The notes beneath the pieces are model-generated. The model made no database searches, had not been told where the DNA came from, and saw only the letters and a program-made list of their open reading frames with translations. This document shows, piece by piece, positions 41,068-49,914 of a DNA stretch of 64,000 nucleotides. The DNA is from Pseudomonadota bacterium (lineage in GTDB: Bacteria > Pseudomonadota > Alphaproteobacteria > Rhizobiales > Xanthobacteraceae): assembly GCA_023442085.1 (NCBI GenBank), contig JAEZMT010000340.1, forward strand, positions 14,362 through 78,361, given 5' to 3'. The position numbers and the translations under genes are program-made. The first letter of the stretch is position 1. Each line of letters begins with the position of its first letter.

Positions 41068-41297
41068 ACCGGCCCGCCACCCTTGAGGGGTGGCAGGCAT
41101 GGCAGGTGCTGCGCGCCGCAGGCGGGCAGCTGCGCACCATCGGCCCCGTGGTGATCGGTCTCGACTTCGGGGCCGTGCTCGCCCTCGGCGCGGGCCTTGG
41201 CGCCTGCCCCACCACCCTCGCCGCCGTGCTGGCGGAGGCCGAGGGCACCATTGTCGCACAGATCAACGAGCGCCTGAGAGGCATCGAACATGGCTGA
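41064..41297 (+). CDS. Tail assembly chaperone, downstream frame (T-like)
   Basis: From GTG 41064, 77 residues: MNRPATLEGWQAWQVLRAAG, then GPVVIGLDFGAVLALGAGLG. It is in the -1 frame relative to the upstream ORF. The open frame continues upstream to the slippery site without stop and encodes Cys-rich CGACPEPCQECP there, so the natural product is probably a 220-residue fusion with the first 113 residues of 40636-41067. The GTG may be a secondary start. Confidence 0.7.
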   Translation: MNRPATLEGWQAWQVLRAAGGQLRTIGPVVIGLDFGAVLALGAGLGACPTTLAAVLAEAEGTIVAQINERLRGIEHG

Positions 41298-43737
41298 AAA
41301 GCAGGTGGGCGTGCGCCTCGCGGTCATCGATGGCGGCAAGGTGAAGGCGGAGCTGCGCTCCGTGGGGCAGGAAGGCGCCGCCGCCATGGAAAAGATCCGG
41401 GCGGCGACCGGCCCGGCCTCGACGGGGCTGGTGGCGCTGAACGCGGCGGCGCAAGGCGTTGGCGAACAGGTGAGTGGGTTCGCCGACCAGGCGGGAGTGC
41501 TTGGGCGGGTGCTGGCCTCGCTGGGTCCTGTCGGGGCGGCGGCTGCGGTAGGGCTTGCGGTGCTGACGGCCGGCCTCAGCAAGGGGCTCGCCGACTATGC
41601 CGAAGCCGAGAAGATCACGTTGCGCCTCAATGCGGTGCTGGAGGCGACGGGCTATGCGGCGGGGTTGACCGGCGACCAGCTCGACCAGTTCGCGGACGGC
41701 ATGGAAGCCGCGACCATGGCGACGGCCGAGCAGGTCAAGACGGCGGCGGCGGTGCTTGCCACCTTCAAGTCCATCTCCGGCGACACCTTTACCCGCACGC
41801 TTTCTCTGGCGCAGGATCTCGCCGCCACCTTCGGCAGCGACCTGTCCGCCTCGGCGGTGCAGCTGGGCAAGGCCCTCGAAGACCCGATCAACGGCATCTC
41901 CGCCCTTGCCCGCGTGGGCGTCACCTTCTCGGCCTCGCAGAAGGACGTGATCAAGGGGCTGGTGGAGACCGGGCAGAAGGCCGAGGCGCAGAAACTGATC
42001 CTCGACGTGCTGGCGCAGCAGGTGGGCGGCGCGGGCGAGGGCGAGGCCAAGAGCCTGTCGGGGGCCTTTAAACGTGCGGGCGATGCCCTCGGAAATTTCC
42101 TGGAAGAGCTTGCGACCCTGACCGGTGTCGCCCCCGCAGCGCAAGCATATCTTGATCGGCTTGCTGATCAGCTAAACCGTGTCACCGTGAATGCGCTCGG
42201 CGCCGGCAGCGCCGGCGTTCAGGCCGCCGTGGCCGCGAAGGAACTGGCCTCCGCGCAGAAGGAGCTGGCGCAGGCACAGGAGCTGGCGAACGCGACGGGG
42301 CTGAAGGAGGACTTCGCCGCCGTCGCCGCGTGGGAGAAGCGCGTCGAGGATCTGAAGGCCAAGGTGGAGGCCATCTCCGCCGCCGCCAAGCAGGCCGACG
42401 ACAAGGTGGATGCCGCCGCCGCCGGCCGCGCCAAGGCGCAGTCCGATCAGGCGACCGAGACGGCCCTCGCCCAGCTTGCCGAGCTGAACAAGGAAATCGC
42501 CAAGCTGGCGACGCCCGAGGAGAAGATCCGCGAGCTGCGCGACAATCTCGGCGAGATCGTCAAGCGCATGAACGCCCTCAAGGATCAGGGGGGTGACCCG
42601 GCGGCCATCGACAAGACGATCGCGGCCGCGACGGAATACACGCGCCGCGCCGTGGCGGAGATCGAGAAGCCGGGCCTCGATGCCGCGAACAAGGCCTCCG
42701 AACAGACGCGCGACCTGATCGCCGACCTCACCACTTCGCTCAACCTGTTCGGTCAGGGGCGCGAGGAGTTCATCCGCAAATATGTGGAGCGGGTCGGAGA
42801 CGGGGCGTCGGACGCCGAGATCAAGCGCATCAAGGATCTTGCGGGCGCCCTCTACGACAAGCAGGCGGCCGAGAAGGCGGCGAAGGAGGCGGCGCAGGAC
42901 CACGACCAGGTCATGGAGGACGGCAAGCGCGTGCTGGAGGAGGTGCGCAGCGCGGCCGAGAAGTATGCCGCGCGGCTTGCCGAGCTGGATGGCCTGCTCA
43001 AGGCCGGCGCGATTTCGCAGGAGACCTATGCCAAGGCGGTCGAGAAGGCCCGCCGCGAGATGGAGGATCACGCCAAGGATGGCATTTCCGGCATCCGCCG
43101 CGCCCTGCGCAAATATGCCGAGGAGGCGAACGATTCCGCCAAGCAGATCGATGAGGCGATCACGGGCGCCTTCAAGTCGGCCGAGGACGCGCTGGTGGAG
43201 TTCGTCACCACCGGCAAGCTCAACGTCTCCGATCTGGTCAATTCCATCATCGCCGACCTTGCCCGCCTCGCCATTCGGCAGGGCATCACCGGGCCGCTGT
43301 CGAGCGCGCTGGGCAGCATGTTTGGCGGCACCTTCCACACCGGCGGCCGCGTGGGCGAATCGCGCTCCGAGGGGCGCGAGCTGCCTGCGGCCCTCTGGAG
43401 CATGGCACCCCGCGCCCACACCGGCGCCCGCCTGCTGGCGCCGGGCGAGGTGCCCATCGTCGCGCAGCTGGGCGAACGGGTGCTGAACCGGCAGGAGACG
43501 CAGGATTACGAGGCCGGCCGCATGGGTCTGATCGCGTCGCGGGCGGAGAAGGTTTCCGAGCGGCTGTCCGTGGTGGTGAACGTGAACGGCGCCGCCGGCA
43601 ACGGCGAGGTGGTGGCGCTGGTGCAGGAGGGCATCTCGCAGGCGCTGGAGAAGTACGACCGCACCCGCGCGCGGGAGACGGCCGTGGAAGCGGTGAACGC
43701 CCATCGCAGCCGCACGCCCATCGGCCGGCTGCGCTGA
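41290..43737 (+). CDS. Tail tape measure protein
   Basis: 815 residues. Long Ala/Lys/Glu-rich helix and coiled coils (about 330-620), a small hydrophobic region (ASLGPVGAAAAVGLAVLTAG near 80), then C-terminal FGGTFHTGGRVGES and HTGARLLAPGEVPIVAQLGE, typical of lambda-like tape measures. Length sets tail length (roughly 120 nm by the usual scale, an inference). Overlaps the T-like gene by 8 bp. Confidence 0.92.
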   Translation: MAEKQVGVRLAVIDGGKVKAELRSVGQEGAAAMEKIRAATGPASTGLVALNAAAQGVGEQVSGFADQAGVLGRVLASLGPVGAAAAVGLAVLTAGLSKGLADYAEAEKITLRLNAVLEATGYAAGLTGDQLDQFADGMEAATMATAEQVKTAAAVLATFKSISGDTFTRTLSLAQDLAATFGSDLSASAVQLGKALEDPINGISALARVGVTFSASQKDVIKGLVETGQKAEAQKLILDVLAQQVGGAGEGEAKSLSGAFKRAGDALGNFLEELATLTGVAPAAQAYLDRLADQLNRVTVNALGAGSAGVQAAVAAKELASAQKELAQAQELANATGLKEDFAAVAAWEKRVEDLKAKVEAISAAAKQADDKVDAAAAGRAKAQSDQATETALAQLAELNKEIAKLATPEEKIRELRDNLGEIVKRMNALKDQGGDPAAIDKTIAAATEYTRRAVAEIEKPGLDAANKASEQTRDLIADLTTSLNLFGQGREEFIRKYVERVGDGASDAEIKRIKDLAGALYDKQAAEKAAKEAAQDHDQVMEDGKRVLEEVRSAAEKYAARLAELDGLLKAGAISQETYAKAVEKARREMEDHAKDGISGIRRALRKYAEEANDSAKQIDEAITGAFKSAEDALVEFVTTGKLNVSDLVNSIIADLARLAIRQGITGPLSSALGSMFGGTFHTGGRVGESRSEGRELPAALWSMAPRAHTGARLLAPGEVPIVAQLGERVLNRQETQDYEAGRMGLIASRAEKVSERLSVVVNVNGAAGNGEVVALVQEGISQALEKYDRTRARETAVEAVNAHRSRTPIGRLR

Positions 43738-43748
43738 CGGGGGCTGCG

Positions 43749-44399
43749 ATGGCGATCACCTATCCCCTCCCCTTCCCGTCTGGCGCCGGCTTTCTCGAAG
43801 GAGAGTTCTCCCTCGGCGAGGTGCAGGCGGTGAACACCCTGCGCTCCGGCGCCGTGCAGGCCATGGAGCTGGGCGACAGCCTGTGGTCCGGCCGCTTCGT
43901 CACCAGCCTATGCGATGCCCGCCAGCGGGGCCGCTGGCAGGCGTGGAAAGGGGCGCTCAACGGGAGCATCGGCACCTTCCTCGCCTACGACCCGGACAAG
44001 CAGTATCCCCTCGCCTATGGGGCCGGCGTGCTGGCCCTGACCCGCTTCGGCGGCGGGGCCTTCGACGGCAACGCCACGCTCGCCGCCTGGACCGCCACCA
44101 CCCTGCAGATCACCGGCCTGCCCGCGAGCTACCAGGCGGCGGACGGGGACATGGTGTCCTTCCCGTGGAACGGCGGGAAGGCGCTGCACATGATCGTGGG
44201 CGACACGGCGGCCTCCGCCGGCGGCGTGCTGGACGTGACCGTGGTGCCGCCGGTGCGGACCTCGCCCGCCCCGTCCGGCGGCGCGGCGGTCGCGCTGGTG
44301 AAGCCCAGCTGCCTCATGCGCTTGAGGCCGGGCAGCTTCTCGGCCCCCACGTCCCGCGCGCGGCGCTCGGTCTCCTTCGAGGGAGTGCAGGTGCCATGA
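43749..44399 (+). CDS. Distal tail protein
   Basis: 216 residues. YPLPFPSGAGFLEGEFSLGE and SLWSGRFVTSLCDARQRGRW, then KGALNGSIGTFLAYDP. Beta-rich protein located directly after the tape measure. In alphaproteobacterial phages this gene encodes a distal-tail or hub protein. Confidence 0.65.
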   Translation: MAITYPLPFPSGAGFLEGEFSLGEVQAVNTLRSGAVQAMELGDSLWSGRFVTSLCDARQRGRWQAWKGALNGSIGTFLAYDPDKQYPLAYGAGVLALTRFGGGAFDGNATLAAWTATTLQITGLPASYQAADGDMVSFPWNGGKALHMIVGDTAASAGGVLDVTVVPPVRTSPAPSGGAAVALVKPSCLMRLRPGSFSAPTSRARRSVSFEGVQVP

Positions 44400-44989
44400 G
44401 GGCGTTCAACAGCAGCACCCTCGCGCTGCTCGCCTCCGGCCGGGCGGCGTCGCGCGGCCTTGTGCTGTTCGATTTTCCGAGTGGGCTTTACGGCTTCTGG
44501 GATGGCATCGGCAGCCTCACGGTGTCGGGCGTGACCTATGCGGGCTCTGGCGGCCTCATCCGGGCCGATGCCCTCAGCCTCGCCGGCTCGCTCGCCAGCG
44601 CCACCATGACCCTGACGCTGTCCTCCATGCCCGACACGGTGCTGACCCCCGGCGTGCTGGCGACCATCGAGAGCGAGCAATACCACCAGCGGCCCGTCAC
44701 CCTGAGCCGGGCCTATTTCAATCCGGCCACGCGGGCGCTGCTCTCGGTGGAGCGCGTGCTGCGCGGCTATGTGGACCAGATGCGCCACGCCGAGAAGCCC
44801 GGCGGCGAGGCGACCCTGAGCTGCCTCATCGAGACGCGGGCGCGGGACGTGACGCGGCGCGGCTACCGGGTGCGCTCGGATGCCGACCAGAAACAGCTTG
44901 CGGCGGCGGACGGGAGCCTGCGCCACGCGGCCACGGCGCCGAACGACGACTTCTATTGGGGCCGCCTGCCCGGACAGGTGAAGAAATGA
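44396..44989 (+). CDS. Tail assembly/hub protein (DUF2163-like position)
   Basis: 197 residues from ATG 44396 (ATGA overlap). SRGLVLFDFPSGLYGFWDGI and VSGVTYAGSGGLIRADAL, then VLRGYVDQMRHAEKPGGEAT. It matches the small hub gene that follows the distal tail protein in siphophages. Not a certain family match. Confidence 0.55.
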   Translation: MRAFNSSTLALLASGRAASRGLVLFDFPSGLYGFWDGIGSLTVSGVTYAGSGGLIRADALSLAGSLASATMTLTLSSMPDTVLTPGVLATIESEQYHQRPVTLSRAYFNPATRALLSVERVLRGYVDQMRHAEKPGGEATLSCLIETRARDVTRRGYRVRSDADQKQLAAADGSLRHAATAPNDDFYWGRLPGQVKK

Positions 44990-45390
44990 GATTTGCAGAT
45001 TGGGAGGCGCGCCTCGCCGCCGTGCTCGCCGCCTATCAGGCGGCGGGCTTCGCCTGGGGCGTGCGCGACTGTTTCCGCCTGCCACAGGACGTAGCGCGGG
45101 CCGTCACCGGCCGGGCCATCTGGCCCGAGGTGCGGCCCTATCACAGCGCGCGCGGCGCCCTGCAGCGCCTCAGCCGCCACGGCTTTCGCGGCGTGGGCGA
45201 CGCCTTCGCCGATGTGCTCGAAGAAATCCCGCCCGCCTTCGCGCTGCGCGGCGACGTGGGCGTGGTGATCGAGGACGGGGCGGAGGCGGGCGTGGTGGTG
45301 CTCGGCGCGGATCTCGCCGGCATGGCCCCCGACACCGGGCTGACCATTCTCCCCCGCGCCCGGCTGGCGCGCGCCTTCAGGATCGCCTGA
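44986..45390 (+). CDS. DUF6950/NlpC-P60-like tail protein
   Basis: 134 residues. AWGVRDCFRLPQDVARAVTG holds a Cys in an NlpC/P60-like place, and GDVGVVIEDGAEAGVVVLGA follows as strands. Such small proteins in this tail position (lambda K C-terminal-like) help cell-wall entry. The weak catalytic context leaves enzymatic activity uncertain. Confidence 0.6.
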   Translation: MRFADWEARLAAVLAAYQAAGFAWGVRDCFRLPQDVARAVTGRAIWPEVRPYHSARGALQRLSRHGFRGVGDAFADVLEEIPPAFALRGDVGVVIEDGAEAGVVVLGADLAGMAPDTGLTILPRARLARAFRIA

Positions 45391-45391
45391 C

Positions 45392-47941
45392 ATGCCGTTC
45401 ATTGCTCCGGCTCTCATCGCTGCGCTTGCGCTGCCCTCCGCGCTCGCGCCGTTCGCGACCGCTCTCATCAACGCCGGCATCGTCGTCGGGCTCTCCTACG
45501 TCGCCAAGGCGCTGCAGCCGGCGACCAAGGTCGAGACCGGCATCAAGACGAGCATCCAGCTCGGCGGCGACCAGCCGCGCGGCTGCGTCTTCGGGGAGTG
45601 CGGGACCGAGGGCCATTTCGTGTACGGCAACACCGCCAACGAGAACAACAACCTGCTGCAGTTCGTCTTCGCCATCGGCGAGGGCGTGCATGACGACCTG
45701 ACCCGCATCTGGGTCAACGGCAAGGCCCGCACCCTGACGCTGGTGGAGCAGACCACCTGGTACAAGAAATTCCGGGTGGGCGGCTTCGTGGCGAAGAACG
45801 GCACGCCTCTGCTTTATGTCTATTTCTACTTCGGCTTCGAGAACCAGCCGGCCTGTCCCGAGCTGGTGGAGTGGGCCAAGCCCTCCGGCCGCTGGACCTC
45901 CAACGACCGGATGGCCGGCATCTCCTATGTGGTGGTGTCCGCCTTCTACGGGGAACAGGCCTTCGACAGTGGCATTCCCCGCTTCCGCTTCGGCATCCGG
46001 GGCCGCCGGCTCTACGACTGGCGGAAGGATTCCACCAACGGCGGCTCGGGCGCGCATCGCTGGAGCGACGCCACCACCTGGGAATACACCGAGAACCCCA
46101 TCGTGCAGCTCTACAATTACCAGCGCGGCATCCAACTGGGCGGCGAGCTGGTGGTGGGCATGGGTGTGCCGCCGATCGATCTCGTGCTCGACCGCTACAC
46201 CGCCGCCGCCAATGCCTGCGACGAGCCGGTCTCCACGGCCGAGGGGAGCGACGCCAACCGCTATCGCTGCAGCACCTATGTGTCGGCCGACGAGGAGCAC
46301 GGCACCGTGATGGAGCGGCTGCTCGACAGCTGCATCGGCTCGCTCTACGAGCGCGTCGGCGCCTATGCCCCCATCGTCGGCGTGGCGCAGAGCGCGCTCT
46401 ACACCTTCACCGACACCGACCTGATCACCGATTATCCGGTGAGCTTCGCCGCGAAGCTCGGGCGTGCGGATCTGGTCAACGAGATCCACGGACAGAGGGT
46501 GTCGCCGGCCGACCAGTTCGGCATGGTCTCCTATGCCACCCGCACCGATGCGGCGGCGGTGGCGGCCGACACCGAGAAGCGCCCCATTCAGGTGGACTTC
46601 CCGCAGGTGACGGTGGATTCGCAGGCGCAGCGGCTCGCGCAGATCCAGCTCAACCTCGCGCGCCTGCAGGCGACGGCGACGCTCACCCTCGGCCTCTCCG
46701 CCATCGTGCTGGAGCCGGGTGACTGGGTGCGCTGGAATTCGGCGCGGCGGGGCGACCGCACCTTCATCATCCTCTCGCTGGTGGAGAACACCGACGAGAC
46801 GGTGACGCTGAACCTGCGCGAGATCTCGGCGGCGGCGTTCGGCTGGGACTCGGGCGACGAACTGCCGGCGCCGGCCTCGGGCGGGCCGAGCGAGGGCGGC
46901 GGGCTGGCGGATGGCGTGACGGGGTTCTCGCTCTCCGACCTCACCCTCAGCGGGGACGGCGGGGCGCTCACGCCCGCCGTGCGGGTGTTCTGGTCGCCCA
47001 TCAGCGACCCGACCGTCACGGCGGTGCTGATCCAGTACCGAATCGCCGGCACCACCGATGTGCTCGCGGCGCGCGCCGAGGCGGTGGGCGCCGGCGAGCT
47101 GCTGGTATCGGCCGGGGTTGTGGCGAACACCGCCTATGAGTTTCAGGCGACCATCGAGACGGCGCCGCCCCGCGACACCGAATGGACGGCATGGGCAAGC
47201 ATCACCACCGGGCAGCAGCTGGCCGGCGGGGTGGTGAACGATTCCATCACGCCCGCGCAGATGACGGCCGCGACCCGCGACCTGGTGGTGACGCTGACGC
47301 AGACGGCGCTCACCTCCATGCGGGCCTCGCTGGCGCAGCTGGCGCTGATCGTGGCGGACGTGGACGCGGCAGGCGACCTCAACAAGCGCGAGCTGGCGCG
47401 GTCCCTCACCATCCAGCTGGGGGCGGCGGTCGCCAGCTTCAACGAACAGATCACCGTCGCCGTGGGGCCGGGCAGCGCGCTCGCGGCGCAGATCACCGAT
47501 CTGCAGGCGCAGGTGGACGATATCGGCGCGACGCTCAACGTAAGCTTCGTGGCGGACGTGGTGCCCTCCGGCGCCATTGCGGCCTTCCGCGTCAAGGCGA
47601 CCGCCGAGGATGCCGAGGGCGGGATGCTGATCGTCGCCAAGTCCGGCGTGGGCGGCAACACCAGCGAGGTGTGGTTCGACGCGGACAAATTCCTGGTGAC
47701 CGGGCCGGGCGCCACGGCGCGCCCGGTCTTTCTGGTGGACACCACCGGCGGAACGCCCCGCATCGTGCTCGCCGGCGACGTGATCGCGGACGGGACGATC
47801 ACGGCGCCCCAGCTCGACGTGGCAACGCTCTCCGCCATCGTCGCCAACCTCGGCGAGGTGATCGCCGGCGTGCTTCGGAACAGCGCCAACACCTTTCGGG
47901 TGGATGCCACCAGCGGCTATCTGCTCATCAGCAGCAGCTGA
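45392..47941 (+). CDS. Tail tip host-specificity protein (gpJ-like)
   Basis: 849 residues. It begins with a short hydrophobic Ala/Leu segment, then QLGGDQPRGCVFGECGTEGH and DDLTRIWVNGKARTL. The middle has fibronectin-type strands (VRVFWSPISDPTVTAVLIQY), and the C-terminal helix (ITDLQAQVDDIGATLN) with a DUF1983-like end. It makes the tail tip and probably contacts the host receptor. Confidence 0.85.
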   Translation: MPFIAPALIAALALPSALAPFATALINAGIVVGLSYVAKALQPATKVETGIKTSIQLGGDQPRGCVFGECGTEGHFVYGNTANENNNLLQFVFAIGEGVHDDLTRIWVNGKARTLTLVEQTTWYKKFRVGGFVAKNGTPLLYVYFYFGFENQPACPELVEWAKPSGRWTSNDRMAGISYVVVSAFYGEQAFDSGIPRFRFGIRGRRLYDWRKDSTNGGSGAHRWSDATTWEYTENPIVQLYNYQRGIQLGGELVVGMGVPPIDLVLDRYTAAANACDEPVSTAEGSDANRYRCSTYVSADEEHGTVMERLLDSCIGSLYERVGAYAPIVGVAQSALYTFTDTDLITDYPVSFAAKLGRADLVNEIHGQRVSPADQFGMVSYATRTDAAAVAADTEKRPIQVDFPQVTVDSQAQRLAQIQLNLARLQATATLTLGLSAIVLEPGDWVRWNSARRGDRTFIILSLVENTDETVTLNLREISAAAFGWDSGDELPAPASGGPSEGGGLADGVTGFSLSDLTLSGDGGALTPAVRVFWSPISDPTVTAVLIQYRIAGTTDVLAARAEAVGAGELLVSAGVVANTAYEFQATIETAPPRDTEWTAWASITTGQQLAGGVVNDSITPAQMTAATRDLVVTLTQTALTSMRASLAQLALIVADVDAAGDLNKRELARSLTIQLGAAVASFNEQITVAVGPGSALAAQITDLQAQVDDIGATLNVSFVADVVPSGAIAAFRVKATAEDAEGGMLIVAKSGVGGNTSEVWFDADKFLVTGPGATARPVFLVDTTGGTPRIVLAGDVIADGTITAPQLDVATLSAIVANLGEVIAGVLRNSANTFRVDATSGYLLISSS

Positions 47942-47943
47942 CG

Positions 47944-49905
47944 ATGGCAACACCCCGCGTCATCCTCGGAAATTTCGAGGGTGTCCCACGGCTGCGGGTC
48001 TCGAAGCCCGGCTTCGACGTGACGGACCCGACCCTCGGCGGCGAACAGCTGGTGTTCGATTCGGCGCGGCCCGAGATCCTGTCCGTGCTCGCCGCCAGCT
48101 GGCAGCTCTCCGGAACGGTGTCGGTCGAAACATGGTCGGGGGATGGCGTCACCTTCACGCGGCGCTACCGCACGGTGACGTTCGCCACCCTGCCGTGGGA
48201 GCCCATCTGCATCGGCTGGGCGCGGCAGATCAATATCTCCGGACAGGTCACCTACACCCAGACGCCCAGCTGTTCCTACACCGACCGCTGCACCTTCACG
48301 GTAGGCTCCAGCAGCGGCGTCGATACCGCCTACATCATCTTCGCCAACCCGCTGGCGCAGGCGGACAGCCGCGAGGCGGACAACGGCGGCAGCTACAATT
48401 TGCTTGCCGGCATCCACCCGTCGCGGGGGGCCGGCCTGTTCGTGGCCCGGCGCGGGGCGGACGTTCTGTCCTGCCCCGACCGTGACCTGCGGCTGACCAT
48501 CGAGCGCCCGTCCTTCCAGATCGCCGAGGCGGGCGCGGTGTGGCGCGCCTCGGGCGCCGTCACCGTGAACCTCGCCGGCAGCTACCCGGACTTCCCGCCC
48601 GTCATCATCCTGGCCAGCGAGGACCGGGGCTCGGCGCCCTCCGTCTCGGCGGGGCCGACCGTCGCCTGGGTCGATGCCAGCACCATTCAGATCACGATCA
48701 CCAGCTCGAACGCGCAGGCGATCCAGTACATCATCCCGGCCTATGATCCGGCCTATGTGCATGGTCCGGATACGATCTCGACACCGCGCGTGCTGATGGA
48801 CCAGACGGTGGGCCTCGCCATCAGCCAGCGCAACGTCGATGTGCGCTTCGCCAGCGAGAGCCAGCTGCTGTTCCGCGCCACCCGGCCCATGCTCAACGTG
48901 GCGGAGCGGAAGGCGGTCAACAACGCCGGCACCGCCGTCATCAGCAAAACGGCGCTCGACACGAAGACGGTCGGGCCGCCCATCGCCTTCTTCGGCGCCT
49001 ACCGGCTCGGCCGCTGGTGGAGCGCGGCGGGCGGCATCGACATGCAGAACGCCGCGCTGGGGGCGCCCTCCAGCCTGCCGTCGCCCGGCGCCATCAATTA
49101 CGAGATGTTCGCGACCATCAACCAGGAGAAGAAACTCCGGGCGGCGTGGGTGGCGGGCAATTCGACGCCGAACCTGCGGGCCGCCGTGGTGGATCATTCC
49201 GCGACCCTGCTGGATGACAGCGCGCTCTACAGCGGCCCGGCCCTCGCGGCCGAGAGCCTCTATGACGACTTCTCCGGCGCGACGGCTGGATCTGCGCCGC
49301 CGGGCTGGACGCGGCGGTTTCAGGCGGCGAGCGGCATGGCCGTGGTGACCAATGCCGTCGCCTCTGCTCTGACGGGCAAGGCGATCCGCGTCACCGGCGG
49401 CTTCGGCGCGCCGGCGGCGAGCACCTATGCGGAGATCAGCTTCGACGCGCCGGGCAGCGCGGTGACGGACTGCGATATCCTCGCCGGGGTTCGGATGGTC
49501 AACGGGCCGATCGTCTTCCCGATGGAGATCATGTTCCGCCGCTCGGCCTCGGCCACGCACCAGGCGGCGGGGCTGGTCTGCGACGTATCGGGTGGCGTCG
49601 CCTCCGGACAGCGCATGTGGTTCGGCCCCACCTATGACGCCGCCGCCGGCGCCGCCGATTTCGCGTGGGCCTACGACACCTGGTACTGGCTGCGCCTCAA
49701 CGTGAAGGGAAGCCAGCGCCGCCTGAAGATCTGGCCGCGCGGCAGCGCCGAGCCGGCATTCTGGGGCCTCGCCTTCGTCGGGCCGGGCTCCGCCTCCGGC
49801 TACGTGGGCCTGACGCAATGGGGCTCCACGACCACGCCCTACGCCTACCTCGACTTTTTCAGCGTCTGCACCACCGGGCGGCCCGCCTGGGGGCCGCTGC
49901 CCTGA
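47944..49905 (+). CDS. Tail/receptor-binding structural protein
   Basis: 653 residues from ATG 47944, 2 bp after the gpJ-like stop. Beta-rich, with repeated blocks such as RVSKPGFDVTD / RPSFQIAEAGA / RVLMDQTVGLAIS and a lectin-like C-terminal (SLYDDFSGATAGSAPPGWTR, WYWLRLNVKGSQRRLKIW), which resembles jelly-roll carbohydrate-binding modules. Likely part of the tail tip or fibre. No named family recognised. Confidence 0.6.
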   Translation: MATPRVILGNFEGVPRLRVSKPGFDVTDPTLGGEQLVFDSARPEILSVLAASWQLSGTVSVETWSGDGVTFTRRYRTVTFATLPWEPICIGWARQINISGQVTYTQTPSCSYTDRCTFTVGSSSGVDTAYIIFANPLAQADSREADNGGSYNLLAGIHPSRGAGLFVARRGADVLSCPDRDLRLTIERPSFQIAEAGAVWRASGAVTVNLAGSYPDFPPVIILASEDRGSAPSVSAGPTVAWVDASTIQITITSSNAQAIQYIIPAYDPAYVHGPDTISTPRVLMDQTVGLAISQRNVDVRFASESQLLFRATRPMLNVAERKAVNNAGTAVISKTALDTKTVGPPIAFFGAYRLGRWWSAAGGIDMQNAALGAPSSLPSPGAINYEMFATINQEKKLRAAWVAGNSTPNLRAAVVDHSATLLDDSALYSGPALAAESLYDDFSGATAGSAPPGWTRRFQAASGMAVVTNAVASALTGKAIRVTGGFGAPAASTYAEISFDAPGSAVTDCDILAGVRMVNGPIVFPMEIMFRRSASATHQAAGLVCDVSGGVASGQRMWFGPTYDAAAGAADFAWAYDTWYWLRLNVKGSQRRLKIWPRGSAEPAFWGLAFVGPGSASGYVGLTQWGSTTTPYAYLDFFSVCTTGRPAWGPLP

Positions 49906-49914
49906 GGATCAATC

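Noticed and set aside
45377..47953. 858-codon leftward frame opposite the gpJ-like gene
   Set aside because: Shadow of the tail tip gene; repetitive His/Arg/Gly-rich composition and no motifs.
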